The translations under genes were made by a program, and so were the position numbers. From Gordonia polyisoprenivorans NBRC 16320 = JCM 10675 (GTDB lineage: Bacteria; Actinomycetota; Actinomycetes; Mycobacteriales; Mycobacteriaceae): 64,000 bases of DNA. Below are positions 1-13,691 of the stretch, piece after piece (position 1 is the first letter of the stretch; each line of letters begins with the position of its first letter). The stretch spans positions 124,001 to 188,000 of the forward strand of contig NZ_BAEI01000031.1 in NCBI RefSeq assembly GCF_000241325.1, read 5' to 3'. Below the pieces are notes generated by a model. That model worked only from the letters and a program-made list of their open reading frames with translations. It was not told where the DNA came from and ran no database searches.

Positions 1-432
1 GGCACCGCGGTGCGGTTCACCGCGAAGCCCGGCGCCTATCGTCGTCCCGACGGGCGGGCGTTCAGCTCGCATCTGTCGGGTCAGGACCTGTTCAAACTCT
101 CGCAGGCCGGGTACGCGCCGGTCGCGTTCACCTTGGGTAACTGCGTGTATCACGTTGCAGTGCAGGGATTCATGCAGACGCTCAAGCAGATGGGCCGCAA
201 CGTGGAGATGCCGCAGTGGACGCAGGCCTACTACGAGGCGCGAGAACTCGCGATGACGCGCATGCAGTCCGAGGCCGAGCGTGACGGGGGTACGGGCATC
301 GTCGGGGTGCAATTCTCGGTGTCCGAATGGGTTTGGGGGCCACACACATTGGAGTTCTTCGTGATCGGTACCGCAGTACGGCGAACCGGAGAGCCCACCC
401 CGGTGCGTCCCTCGCCCGTCCTGTCCTTCTGA
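1..432 (+). CDS. YbjQ-like (heavy-metal-binding domain) protein, 3' part
   Basis: The reading frame is open at the left edge of the window, so only the last 143 or so residues are present; the first in-frame GTG at base 10 is probably internal. The C-terminal half has the YbjQ/PF01906 pattern: a helix rich in E, A and R (YYEARELAMTRMQSEAE), then a strand with GIVGVQF and a final hydrophobic strand ending in IGTAV. Proteins of this family form small pentameric assemblies of unclear function; metal binding is a family label, not proven. In actinobacteria such genes often occur in pairs, so a sister gene may lie just outside the window. The next gene starts only two bases after the stop codon, so the two are probably co-transcribed. 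Confidence 0.75.
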   Translation, partial: GTAVRFTAKPGAYRRPDGRAFSSHLSGQDLFKLSQAGYAPVAFTLGNCVYHVAVQGFMQTLKQMGRNVEMPQWTQAYYEARELAMTRMQSEAERDGGTGIVGVQFSVSEWVWGPHTLEFFVIGTAVRRTGEPTPVRPSPVLSF

Positions 433-434
433 TC

Positions 435-833
435 ATGACCATCCCTGACTCCGAGAGGTTCGACGTTGATTCCGCGACAAGGGTTCTCGCGGCGGTGCTG
501 ACATCGCCGGCGGGCGCGTGTACGGCCATCGGAGCGTTCGCCGATGTGCCCGGACTCGTCTATCGGGCCGAGCAACCCGCCAGGCTGCTCCGTGCCGCCA
601 AGCCGCCGGTGCTACGTGCGGGGGAGTGGGAGTTCGTGGCGACGGGGCCGGGCGCGGCACCGATGGAACTGCGCCACACCGTACGCGGCATCACATTGCA
701 GACCGAGCGACCCGCGCCGTCGGACGCGGCACGTCGACTCGCCGTCGAAGTGCTCTCCGCCGCACAGCAACTCGGCTCGGAGACCGACATCGCCGTGCAC
801 TCGGCGCTCTACGGTCTCGCCGCGATCGTCTGA
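435..833 (+). CDS. Conserved hypothetical protein, 132 aa
   Basis: The ATG at 435 follows the preceding stop by two bases, which fits translational coupling. An in-frame upstream extension exists but runs inside the previous gene, so I prefer this start. The 132-residue product is soluble, without signal peptide or membrane segment. It has an alternating strand pattern (GEWEFVATG, MELRHTVRGITLQ) followed by a C-terminal helix, suggesting a small alpha/beta fold. I do not recognise a family. Its 3' end overlaps the convergent MpaB-like gene by 25 bases. Function is unknown; the link with the YbjQ-like gene is only positional. Confidence 0.6.
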   Translation: MTIPDSERFDVDSATRVLAAVLTSPAGACTAIGAFADVPGLVYRAEQPARLLRAAKPPVLRAGEWEFVATGPGAAPMELRHTVRGITLQTERPAPSDAARRLAVEVLSAAQQLGSETDIAVHSALYGLAAIV

Positions 834-1627
834 ACGCTCCGGCGGGCGGCGAGGACCTTGTCGGCCAGGTCGTCGGGATGGATGTTGCGTCGTGGGCGTA
901 CGGCGTCCATCGTCCGCAGGCGTCCGGCGAAGCGAGACAGTGCCCGGCGGTCGGCCGCCGAGACCGTGATCCCCAACATCTGCGCGGCCACCGGATGCTG
1001 GATCGCGCGCACCGCCCGGGTCGGAAGCTGCTGGAACAGCCAATAATCCGGGCGCAGCAACTGATCCCGATACCAGTCGAGGCCCGGTACCGGATCGAGT
1101 TCGGTGGCCAGCGCATGCGTGAAGTAGTCGCCGAAGTCGTCGAGCGAGGCGGGCATCTCCCGTGCCGAGATCCCGTACCGCCGATACCACTCGCAGGTCT
1201 CGTCGTAGAGCCGACGCTTGTCGTCGGCGTCGAGACCACCGAAGAACACCTCGACACAGGTGAACAGGGCATCCACGTAGGTGGCGTGCTCGAAGAAGAA
1301 CACCGACGGATTCAGTGCGTGATACGCACGTCCGTCCGGTCGGCGTCCGCGAAACGAGTCGTGGCTGTAGCGGATGAGGCGCACCTCGTCGAAGCCGGCG
1401 TCGTATCCCGACCGGATGATGCACGGCACGGTGCGCTGTTTGTGCACGAACACCCGTCGCGGAACGATGGAGAACTCGTGCGTCGCCGCGGCGATCGACG
1501 GGTGCAACATCTGCAACGACACCGCTCGGCAGATCGACATCACGAAACGTCGATCGGCGAGAAAACGCCACAGCAGCGATGTCTCGTCGAGTCGAATGCG
1601 TGCGGCACCGGAACGTGCTGACGTCAT
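809..1627 (-). CDS. MpaB-family oxygenase (DUF2236)
   Basis: A 272-residue protein of the DUF2236/MpaB type, a family that includes latex-clearing protein-like b-type haem oxygenases and MpaB of mycophenolic acid synthesis. Visible family features are LHPSIAAATHEF at residues 41-52, a YSHDSFRG stretch, and FFFEHATYVDALF, which supply the conserved histidines of the helical core. No signal peptide is seen. A much longer open frame continues upstream on this strand, but that part is antisense to the DUF2254 gene and has no protein-like composition. The ATG at 1627 gives the family-typical length. Substrate cannot be inferred. It is divergent from the DUF2254 gene and convergent with the small gene to its left. 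Confidence 0.85.
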   Translation of the reverse strand: MTSARSGAARIRLDETSLLWRFLADRRFVMSICRAVSLQMLHPSIAAATHEFSIVPRRVFVHKQRTVPCIIRSGYDAGFDEVRLIRYSHDSFRGRRPDGRAYHALNPSVFFFEHATYVDALFTCVEVFFGGLDADDKRRLYDETCEWYRRYGISAREMPASLDDFGDYFTHALATELDPVPGLDWYRDQLLRPDYWLFQQLPTRAVRAIQHPVAAQMLGITVSAADRRALSRFAGRLRTMDAVRPRRNIHPDDLADKVLAARRSVQTIAARP

Positions 1628-1805
1628 CGTGGCCCCCCGACCTCGTGTGAGTGTGTCCACGATAGCGCGAGACCGGGCCGAGATGGCGCGAGCCGGGGCC
1701 GCGATCGACGATGTGCGGCAATCGGGACACCGCGCGGCGGTAAGCTCACCGGCATCGACCCGGGTGCACCCGAGACCGACACGGCAACCGAGACAGGGCA
1801 CGACG

Positions 1806-4013
1806 ATGACCCACTGGTTCGACCACGCCATCGTGGCCACCGGTCGTCTGCCGCTGTTCCTGTTCCTCCTCGCGTTCATCGCGACATTCCTGTTCATCCG
1901 GATCAGCGTGCGGCTCATCCGCGCGCAGGTGCGCTGGTGGCCGGGCAACGTCACGCCCGGCGGGATGCACCTGCACCACGAGTTCTTCGGAGTCATCGCG
2001 ATGCTGTTGTCGGGGTTCGGTCTCGTGGCGCTCTCGCGCTTCGACACCCCGATCGCCGACTGCGTGCTCGCGGCGATCTTCGGAATCGGTTGCGCGTTGG
2101 TGCTCGACGAGTTCGCACTGATCCTGCATCTGCGAGATGTGTACTGGGAGAAAGAAGGCCGTTCGTCGGTCGACGCGGTCTTCGTCGCGATCGCGATCGG
2201 GGTGCTGTTTCTCCTCGGATTACGGCCATTGGGCTTCTCCGACGCGGCCACCGAGATCGCCGCAGGCCCCGACCCGGGTACCCGGATCGCCGCCGCGGTG
2301 ATCGTGACCGCCAATGTGGTGCTGGCGGTGATCACCCTGATGAAGGGCAAGCTGTGGACCGGGCTGATCGGGATGTTCATCCCGTTCCTGTTGTTGTTCG
2401 GGACCTTTCGCGTGGCCCGTCCCCGATCGCCGTGGGCGCGCTGGTTCTACGCAGGCAAGGAGGGCAAGCTCGACAAGGCGATCCGCCGTGAGATCCGCTA
2501 CCGGGAGCCGCTGATCCGCTGGAAGATCGTGGTCCAGGAGGCGCTCGCCGGTCGCTTCGGCGTCCCCGACCTCCCGCCCGTGCTCCCGGTGACCCCGGCT
2601 CCCGTCCCGCCGAGGGTCGCCGCGCCCAACGCGGTGGCGACGGCCATCCGATGGCGACGGACCCGTCGCGAACTGCGTGTGGTGCCGACCTGGCGTCTGC
2701 CGGTGATCCTGGTGGTGCTCGCGGTGATTGCCGCGATCCTGTGCATCACCCTCGACGAATCGCTGGGGCTGCAGGTGGATTCGGGGACCTTGGCCACGGT
2801 GTTGGGGGTCATCGCGGGAGCAATGGCCACGCTGACCGGTCTGGTGTTCACCGCGGTCACCCTGGCGATGCAGTTCGGGGCGTCGCAGATCTCGGTGCGT
2901 GTCATCCCACGGCTGCAACGCGAGCCGGTGATGCGCTGGTCCATCGGATTCTTCCTGGCCACATTCGTGTTCAGTGTGATGGTGGCGATGGACCTGGCGC
3001 TGGCCGAACCCGACGACACCACGCCCGGGGTGTCGACGGCGATCGCGGCGTTGCTGACCGTCGTCTCGGCCTTCCTGTTCATCGCGCTGGTGGCCAAGGT
3101 CGGCACCGTGCTCAACTCTGCGCAACTCATGCGCTGGATCGCCGCCGACGGCCGCTCGGCGATCCGCCGCCAGTTTCCCGACGAGGTTGCCGCAGAGGAG
3201 GTTGCTGCAGAGGAGGTTGCCGCAGAGGAGGTTGCCCCGGAGCAGGTTCCGGAAGACGGTACGCACGACGCTGTGGTGCCCGTCGGCCCGCCCGCGGTGG
3301 ACTCCGGGCATCCCGACGATGCGCGCCGGATCATTCACCTCAAGGAAACGGCGACCCGCGGCCGCGTGCTGTTGGCGGTGAACGTCGCGAAACTACAGCG
3401 ATATGCCGTCGCCGGGCACGTGCGTTTCGATCTGCTGGTCGCCGTGGGCGATCACGTCCCGCACGACGTCGGGGTGATCGCCGTCAGCGGTGACCGCCGC
3501 AACTCGATCGCCGCCCACAAGGTGTTGCGCTGCTTGCTCTTCGGGGACACCCACCAGCCGTCGGTGAGCCCTGCGGCCGCGCTGCAATCGATCTCCGACA
3601 TCGCCCTCAAGGCGATCTCGAGTGCGGGCAACGACCCGAGCACCGTCGTCCTCGCGCTCGACCACACCGAGGACCTGCTACTGATGCTGGCGCCCCGCGT
3701 GCGTGCGGACCTGCTCTCCACACGAGCCACCCTGGTCGGTGGGTACCGACGGAGCTGGGCCGACTACGTCGCCATCGGCACCGACGAGATCCGTCGGCAC
3801 AGTCACGGGCAGGCGCAGGTCCACCGCCGTCTGCGCGCGCTGTACGAGACACTCGCGCGCCGCTGCCCGGACGATCAACAGCCACCGATCACCGAACGTC
3901 TTGCGGCGCTGGACGAACAGATCGACCGCGAGTGGCAGGTCCCGCTCGACCGCAGGCTCGCGCTTGCCCCCGATCGCCAGGGCTACGGGTCGGAGCGGGG
4001 ATCGGTGGGCTGA
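1806..4013 (+). CDS. DUF2254-type membrane protein with extra N-terminal membrane domain
   Basis: 735 residues from the ATG at 1806; the longer upstream frame is antisense to the MpaB-like gene. The N-terminal ~200 residues hold five or six hydrophobic segments and a PGGMHLHHEFFG motif at residues 51-62. After a Pro/Val-rich linker the rest matches DUF2254: four more membrane segments (residues ~295-450), then a long soluble C-terminal domain with alternating strands and helices. Most DUF2254 proteins lack the first domain, so this looks like a fusion of two membrane modules. A run of EEVAA repeats lies between the membrane part and the soluble part. Function is unknown. It stands alone on this strand, with a 224-bp convergent gap downstream. 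Confidence 0.8.
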   Translation: MTHWFDHAIVATGRLPLFLFLLAFIATFLFIRISVRLIRAQVRWWPGNVTPGGMHLHHEFFGVIAMLLSGFGLVALSRFDTPIADCVLAAIFGIGCALVLDEFALILHLRDVYWEKEGRSSVDAVFVAIAIGVLFLLGLRPLGFSDAATEIAAGPDPGTRIAAAVIVTANVVLAVITLMKGKLWTGLIGMFIPFLLLFGTFRVARPRSPWARWFYAGKEGKLDKAIRREIRYREPLIRWKIVVQEALAGRFGVPDLPPVLPVTPAPVPPRVAAPNAVATAIRWRRTRRELRVVPTWRLPVILVVLAVIAAILCITLDESLGLQVDSGTLATVLGVIAGAMATLTGLVFTAVTLAMQFGASQISVRVIPRLQREPVMRWSIGFFLATFVFSVMVAMDLALAEPDDTTPGVSTAIAALLTVVSAFLFIALVAKVGTVLNSAQLMRWIAADGRSAIRRQFPDEVAAEEVAAEEVAAEEVAPEQVPEDGTHDAVVPVGPPAVDSGHPDDARRIIHLKETATRGRVLLAVNVAKLQRYAVAGHVRFDLLVAVGDHVPHDVGVIAVSGDRRNSIAAHKVLRCLLFGDTHQPSVSPAAALQSISDIALKAISSAGNDPSTVVLALDHTEDLLLMLAPRVRADLLSTRATLVGGYRRSWADYVAIGTDEIRRHSHGQAQVHRRLRALYETLARRCPDDQQPPITERLAALDEQIDREWQVPLDRRLALAPDRQGYGSERGSVG
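3183..3242 (+). repeat. In-frame 15-bp tandem repeat, four units
   Basis: Four consecutive 15-bp units close to GAGGTTGCCGCAGAG (the fourth diverged) lie inside the DUF2254 gene and encode an acidic EEVAA linker. Unit length is a multiple of three, so copy-number change would keep the frame. The site is expected to vary between strains. Confidence 0.85.
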
Positions 4014-4120
4014 GTGGCCGCGCTCTCCGACATCGACGGCTGCGGCGGGGAGCTCGTGCATTCACGCCGACGCGACGTTCTCGGTGTCCGCGGTAGCTCG
4101 AATGCAGCGCCGCCTCAAGC

Positions 4121-4159
4121 GGTCTCGAGGCTCGCCGCACGCGGCTCGCACCTCGACCA
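4121..4159. repeat. 39-bp palindromic intergenic element, copy 1
   Basis: Starts GGTCTCGAGGCTCGCC and ends GGCTCGCACCTCGACCA, with GCACGC between. The two ends are imperfect inverted repeats and could fold into a hairpin. An identical 39-base copy lies at 26602-26640, 22 kb away. It sits in the convergent gap between the DUF2254 gene and the HSL-type hydrolase. It resembles the REP-like dispersed palindromes found between genes in many actinobacteria; I infer this from structure only. Confidence 0.8.
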
Positions 4160-4237
4160 TCGATGCACGAAACCGGGCGCGGGTCACATCCACGCACGGT
4201 GATCGGCCGCTTCAAGGGGTCTCCAGGGAGGTGAAAT

Positions 4238-5278
4238 TCAGTGCGCGGTCACCGATTCGGTCAGGAATGCGCTGGCGCGCCGGACGGCCGGGCGGGCGTC
4301 GGGCGTGAGTCGGCCGAACATCTGGAAGACGTGGCCCTGACCACGCCAGGCCTCGATCTGCGCGTCTCCGCCGGCGCGCACCAGTGCCTGGTGGTAGTCG
4401 CGCGCGTCCTGGCCCATCACCTCGAGGCTGCCGTATTGGATCAGCGTGCGCGGCAACGTGATCCCGTCGTCGAGTGGGATGCGCATCCGCGGGTGGTCGG
4501 GATCGGCGTCACCGGTGTAGAGACGCAGGATCTTCTGCGCCGCAACGGCATCGATGATCGGATCGCGCGCCCCTGCGCGTTCGTGAGCGACGGCGGTGGC
4601 GAAGCTGGGGTCGTAGAGCGGGGAGAACAACACCATGGCGCTGGGTTGTGGGGTGCCGGTTCGGTGATTGTCGGCGAGCAGATCCAGCGCGAGATGACCG
4701 CCCGCCGAATCCCCTGCCACGACGATGCGGTCGGCGTCGATGCCCTGGTCGAGCAGCCAGTGATAGCCGCGGATGGTGTCGTCTCCGCCGGTCGGCCACC
4801 GGTATTCGGGACCGAGGCGATAGTCGAGGCTGAACGCGAGGAAACCGGTCTGCCTGCTCAACCGCGCGACCAGACCGCGATGTGTGCGCGGTGAACAGAC
4901 CACGTATCCCGACCCGTGCAGGTAGTAGATAATTGGCCGATCACGCCCGCGGGTCAGGCCGGGACCGTGGGTGTCGACCGTGCCCACCCACTCGCCGCGC
5001 ACCTGGCCGTCACCGTGACGGGTGGCGATCGGGAGCACCGCGGTGCCCGCGGGGACCGGGCACATCGCGGCCAGCGAGCGGTTCACGCCCGGCCGCGTGG
5101 CCCGCAGCATCCGGACCGCCACCGGAGAGGGGCCGTAGCGGGTGGCCGCCATCAGCGGTCGGCTGACCCGGCTCAGATAGCTGTTGAGGGCGTGCGACCG
5201 GCGCGAACCCGGACCGACGTGGGTGTCGGGGTGCGGTGGTGCCGCAGGATCGGACAGGTCAGGGGCGACGGTGTTCAC
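4238..5278 (-). CDS. Alpha/beta hydrolase, hormone-sensitive-lipase type
   Basis: 346 residues from a GTG at 5278. It carries the oxyanion-hole motif HGSG at residues 121-124 (a variant of HGGG) and the nucleophile motif GDSAGG at 189-194 with Ser191. The catalytic His is probably in GQGHVFQMF near residue 322. These are marks of the HSL/AB_hydrolase_3 esterase family, such as LipN and LipW of mycobacteria. No signal peptide or lipobox is visible, so a cytoplasmic or peripheral carboxylesterase is likely; the substrate is unknown. The frame stays open upstream to 5482, but that extension is Arg/Ser-rich and runs through the 21-bp repeats, so I reject it. Confidence 0.85.
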   Translation of the reverse strand: MNTVAPDLSDPAAPPHPDTHVGPGSRRSHALNSYLSRVSRPLMAATRYGPSPVAVRMLRATRPGVNRSLAAMCPVPAGTAVLPIATRHGDGQVRGEWVGTVDTHGPGLTRGRDRPIIYYLHGSGYVVCSPRTHRGLVARLSRQTGFLAFSLDYRLGPEYRWPTGGDDTIRGYHWLLDQGIDADRIVVAGDSAGGHLALDLLADNHRTGTPQPSAMVLFSPLYDPSFATAVAHERAGARDPIIDAVAAQKILRLYTGDADPDHPRMRIPLDDGITLPRTLIQYGSLEVMGQDARDYHQALVRAGGDAQIEAWRGQGHVFQMFGRLTPDARPAVRRASAFLTESVTAH

Positions 5279-5320
5279 GAAATCGACAGTAGGACGACGG
5301 ACGGCCCGGCATGAGCGGAT

Positions 5321-5383
5321 TGGGCGCTGTCGGCGGCTGGGAGGGCGCTGTCGGCGAGGAGATGGGCGCTGTCGGGGACGGCG
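5321..5383. repeat. 21-bp tandem repeat, three units (locus A)
   Basis: Three consecutive 21-bp units share the core GGGCGCTGTCGG; the first two extend it to GGGCGCTGTCGGCG. They lie between the divergent hydrolase and gltB, about 320 bp before the gltB start. The same core with the same 21-bp period recurs at 17379-17504. Role unknown; a regulator binding array or a minisatellite are both possible. Confidence 0.8.
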
Positions 5384-5698
5384 TAAGGCAACACTCGTTG
5401 TGCGCCATACGCTGCGACGTCGGCGTCGATGTGGTAGCCGGATTTCGATACTGGGCACCGCGCGTGAGAAAATACCTGACAATGCTTAGCGAGCAGGGTG
5501 GTTCCTGCCTGGCAACGACTGCCGGGTCCAGGTGTCAGCAACGGCGCTGACCTCAGGGGACGCCACCGTCCGATCGTCGGAAGAGCCAGGTCAGCCCATG
5601 GTTTCGGCACTTCCGGGGGCACAGTCGACGGTGCCGCGTCCGCACAGACGTATACGGGTCAATCGGTGCGCAACGTCGCGCGCGAAGTGAGGCAGATT

Positions 5699-10292
<4,594 letters not shown>

Positions 10293-10300
<8 letters not shown>

Positions 10301-11747
10301 CCCCAGAGGATTCCTCAAGCACACCGAGCGGGAGTTGCCCGACCGTCGTCCGGTCGACCTGCGCCTGCTCGACTGGAAAGAGGTCTACACCGACTTCGAC
10401 AAGGACCACCTGCAGACACAGGCCAGCCGGTGCATGGACTGCGGTATCCCCTTCTGCCACAACGGCTGTCCGCTGGGCAACCTCATTCCCGAGTGGAATG
10501 ACCTGGTGTACAAGGATCGGTGGGACGACGGGATCGAACGTCTGCACGCCACCAACAACTTCCCGGAGTTCACCGGGCGGTTGTGCCCGGCGCCGTGCGA
10601 GGCGTCGTGCGTGCTCGGCATCAATCAGCCGCCGGTCACCATCAAGCAGGTGGAGGTCGAGCTGATCGACAACGCCTGGGACAGTGGACTGGTCACCCCG
10701 GTGCTGCCGACCGAGCACACCGGCAAGAACATCGCCGTCGTCGGGTCCGGGCCCGCGGGACTGGCCGCCGCACAGCAGCTCACCCGCGCCGGTCACACCG
10801 TCTACGTCTACGAGCGGGCCGACCGCATCGGCGGCCTGCTGCGCTACGGCATCCCCGAGTTCAAGATGGAGAAGCGCCACATCGACCGTCGTCTCGAGCA
10901 GATGAAGGCCGAGGGAACGGTGTTCCGCACCGGTGTCAACGTCGGGGTCGACATCACCGTCGCGCAGCTGCGGGAGGACTTCGACGCCGTCATCCTGGCG
11001 ATGGGCTCGACCATCGGTCGCGATCTGCCGATCGAGGGCCGCGAACTCGACGGCATCCACCAGGCGATGGAGTTCCTGCCGCAGGCCAACCGCGTACAGC
11101 TCGGCGACACCGTCGACGGCCAGATCACCGCGAAGGGCAAGAAGGTCGTCATCATCGGCGGCGGCGACACCGGCGCCGACTGCCTCGGTACCTCGCTGCG
11201 TCAAGGCGCCGAGATCGTGCACCAGTTCGAGATCATGCCGCGTCCGCCGCAGGAGCGCGCCGAGTCCACCCCGTGGCCGACCTACCCGTTGATGTACCGC
11301 GTCTCCTCGGCCCACGAAGAGGGCGGCGAGCGGGTGTTCTCGGTCAACACCGAGATGTTCGTCGGCGAGAACGGCAAGGTCACCGGCCTCAAGGCACACG
11401 AGGTGGTCATGCGTGACGGCCGCTTCGAGAAGGTCGAGGGCAGCGACTTCGAGCTCGAGTGCGACCTGGTGCTGCTCGCGATGGGCTTCGTCGGACCCGA
11501 ACGCACCGACCTGCTCGACAAGCTCGGCGTCGAATACGACCAGCGCGGAAACATCAAGCGGGATGACGAGTTCCGGGCGGTCGGCCAGGAGAACGTCTTC
11601 GTCGCCGGCGACGCCGGCCGCGGTCAGTCACTGATCGTGTGGGCCATCGCCGAGGGGCGTTCGGCCGCGGCGGCCGCCGATCAGTACCTGGCCGGTCGCA
11701 CCGACCTGCCCGCTCCGATCTACCCCACGCAGGTCGCCCAGCGCTGA
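10293..11747 (+). CDS. gltD: Glutamate synthase small subunit
   Basis: 484 residues, the FAD- and NADPH-binding subunit that passes electrons to GltB. The N terminus holds two cysteine groups for [4Fe-4S] clusters: C47, C50, C55, C59 in [14 protein letters not shown], and C98, C102, C106 in [15 protein letters not shown] at residues 151-156 is the FAD dinucleotide-binding motif. [10 protein letters not shown] near residue 286 is the NADPH motif. The C terminus has the usual [15 protein letters not shown] contact. The start overlaps the gltB stop region by 8 bp, so the two are translationally coupled and made together. A strong hairpin follows the stop codon. Confidence 0.97.
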
Positions 11748-11763
11748 GGCACACGATCACGAC

Positions 11764-11806
11764 GACCGGTGGTCGGCGGTCCCGCACGGGGCGCCGGTCA
11801 CCGGTC
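11764..11806. terminator. Large GC-rich hairpin after gltBD
   Basis: GACCGGTG at 11764-11771 pairs with CACCGGTC at 11799-11806, with further inner pairing (CGGCG with CGCCG, then CCCG with CGGG). There is no U tract, which is common in high-GC actinobacteria. It lies between the convergent gltD and SRPBCC genes and could stop transcription in both directions. Confidence 0.6.
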
Positions 11807-11841
11807 GAGTCGTCTGCGGAGGCAGGCTCACCAGGCGGAGA

Positions 11842-12282
11842 TCAGTTCGACCGGCCTTCGAGGGCCTTGGTCATCTCCTTGGGCACCGAGTCGGCGAGGC
11901 GGTTGAAGATGACCGCGAAGATCGGTTCGGCGATGGCGCCGAATCGCTGGAAATCGACGGTGGCCGCATAGGTGATCGAGGTACGGCCGTTGCCGGCGTC
12001 GGTGAACGAGAGGTCGTCGGTCGTCGTGGCGGTCTTGTTGGAACCGGTGAACACGACGTGGTCGGGGTCGTCGCGGGTGAGTTCGTAGGTGAGCTCGGTG
12101 GAGATGCCGTACAGCGTGGTCTTGTTGCGCCAGGTGGTGCCGAGACCGATTGGGCCCCGGGTGTTTTGCGTGCATTCGACGGTTCCCGGATCCCATTCCG
12201 CGGCATTGGCGAAGTCGCGGAGATAGGTGACGACCTGGTCGCGGGGACGGTCGACGGTGAAGGTGCGCGAGACGTTGACCAC
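11842..12282 (-). CDS. SRPBCC-family protein
   Basis: 146 residues. The sequence starts with the typical START-like opening (VSRTFTVDRPRDQVVTYLRDF), in which a strand leads into the lid helix. A TYELTRDDPDHVVFTGS strand, a YAATVDFQRFG strand and a long C-terminal helix follow. This is the helix-grip fold of the polyketide-cyclase/SRPBCC superfamily, which binds a hydrophobic ligand. No catalytic residues can be assigned. It is divergent from the cutinase and convergent with gltD. Ligand and role are unknown. Confidence 0.85.
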   Translation of the reverse strand: MVNVSRTFTVDRPRDQVVTYLRDFANAAEWDPGTVECTQNTRGPIGLGTTWRNKTTLYGISTELTYELTRDDPDHVVFTGSNKTATTTDDLSFTDAGNGRTSITYAATVDFQRFGAIAEPIFAVIFNRLADSVPKEMTKALEGRSN

Positions 12283-12442
12283 AGCATGGCTCCTTTGTCC
12301 GATAAGCGGTGTCGTTCACCGGTATTTCGTCGCCGAAGGGTTTGCGGACCGTCTCCCCGGTCCTAAACTCGTTCGGGTATTGGTCGGTGGTCGCGGGTCT
12401 GCGGGGACCCGGCCGATGGCCACGATTGAAGGGGAGGCGCTC

Positions 12443-13315
12443 GTGCGCAAGCTGTTTGTGATGGTCCTGACCCTGCTCATCGCGGCGATCGGCGCGGTCG
12501 CGGCGGGTGGCACGGCGCACGCCGCCGACTGTCCGCGGCTCTATGTCATCGCGGTACCGGGCACATGGGCCGACGGACCCGGACTGCTCGGCGACGTGAC
12601 CTCCGGCCTCGGCGCCGACACCCAGGTCGCCTACGTCCGCTACGACGCGACCGCATTCCCCTGGGAGAAGGCGATCTACGGCAAGTCCAAGGCGCAGGCG
12701 GTCTCGAACGTGACCGGCCTCGCGGTCACCATGTTGCGACGCTGCCCGGCCACCAAGATCGCGCTGACCGGCTACAGCCAGGGTGCCGACGCCGCCGGCG
12801 ACTTCGCCTCCGAGGTCGGCGCGGGCACCGAGCGGGTGCGTCCACAGCAGGTCGCCGGGGTGGTGCTCCTCGCCGATCCGCGTCGTTCGTCGAAGGATCC
12901 GCTGGTGGGACCCCCGCTCACCGGCCAGGGCAGTGGCGGACCCCGCATCGGCGGCATGGGATGGCTGACGCCGGTCACCCGGCAGATCTGCGTGCCGAGC
13001 GACCTCTACTGCAACACCCCGCGCGACTACTACGTCACGCGCGTCGTCGGCTACCTCGCCGAGACGAGTGATCCGACGCCCAGCCAGTACGGCCAGTACC
13101 AGCTCGAGGCGGCGGCGATCGTCAACGAGATGCTCACCCAGGGTGGCCCCGGGCGGATCGTGCAGGAGTTGAGCAACGCGCGGGCGCGTGAGCAGATCAT
13201 CGAGTTCAATAAGTTCATCCAGTCGGGATCGCACGGTGACTACGCGACGTTCCAGGTCAAGCCGGGAGTGACGGCGGTGCAGTGGGCGCACGACTACCTC
13301 GCCGGACTGGCGTGA
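12443..13315 (+). CDS. Secreted cutinase-family serine esterase
   Basis: 290 residues starting at GTG 12443, chosen for the AAGGGGAGG ribosome-binding site a few bases upstream; an in-frame ATG at 12416 has none. The first ~29 residues are a signal peptide: RK, a hydrophobic core, and a THA-ADC cleavage site. GYSQG holds nucleophile Ser112. Paired cysteines (DCPRL with RRCPATK, and QICVPSDLYC) fit the two conserved cutinase disulfides, with the catalytic Asp in SDLYC. The family hydrolyses lipids and esters outside the cell and is expanded in mycobacteria (Culp proteins). It is longer than minimal cutinases because of a C-terminal extension of about 70 residues. Confidence 0.9.
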   Translation: MRKLFVMVLTLLIAAIGAVAAGGTAHAADCPRLYVIAVPGTWADGPGLLGDVTSGLGADTQVAYVRYDATAFPWEKAIYGKSKAQAVSNVTGLAVTMLRRCPATKIALTGYSQGADAAGDFASEVGAGTERVRPQQVAGVVLLADPRRSSKDPLVGPPLTGQGSGGPRIGGMGWLTPVTRQICVPSDLYCNTPRDYYVTRVVGYLAETSDPTPSQYGQYQLEAAAIVNEMLTQGGPGRIVQELSNARAREQIIEFNKFIQSGSHGDYATFQVKPGVTAVQWAHDYLAGLA

Positions 13316-13487
13316 TCTTCGCCACGTCGTGATCTTCCGCAGGTCACCGGGTCGCGCGTCGCTACCAGGACGGTAACGATTTCCGTGTCATCATCGACGT
13401 ACACGGGTGTGGTTGCGAGTTGGAAAACCGCCGCTACAGTAAGACGAAGTCAGTATCCGTTGTATTGATTCAGGGAAGCGTTGAGTC

Positions 13488-13637
13488 ATGAAGTTGGCTG
13501 AGACACTCCACGGACCCCGTCGACCCGCCCGGCTCGGGGCGCTGTCCATCCGACGCACCCGCCGTCAGGCACGAATATTCCCGGCCGAAGCCGAACGACT
13601 GATCACCGCTGCTGAACTCCGTCGGCTCCACGGCTGA
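13488..13637 (+). CDS. Possible 49-aa basic small protein
   Basis: A short ORF from ATG 13488 to TGA 13637, with a GGAAG motif about 11 bases upstream. The product is Arg-rich (RRPARLGALSIRRTRRQAR), followed by a short acidic-aliphatic helix. No family is recognised and the coding evidence is weak. The 12-bp sequence CTCCACGGCTGA at its 3' end is repeated about 15 bp downstream, so the end may be a recent duplication. Confidence 0.3.
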   Translation: MKLAETLHGPRRPARLGALSIRRTRRQARIFPAEAERLITAAELRRLHG

Positions 13638-13691
13638 ATCGACTCCACGGCTGAGCCGGGGCCGACCGCCGTTGCGCCCGGCCGGTGGGAC

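Noticed and set aside
1374..1805. N-terminal extension of the DUF2254 gene
   Set aside because: It is antisense to the MpaB-like gene and reads as Arg/Thr-rich noise; the ATG at 1806 opens a proper membrane protein.
1628..2380. Upstream extension of the MpaB-like gene on the minus strand
   Set aside because: It lies antisense to DUF2254 and has no homology-like pattern; ATG 1627 gives the family length.
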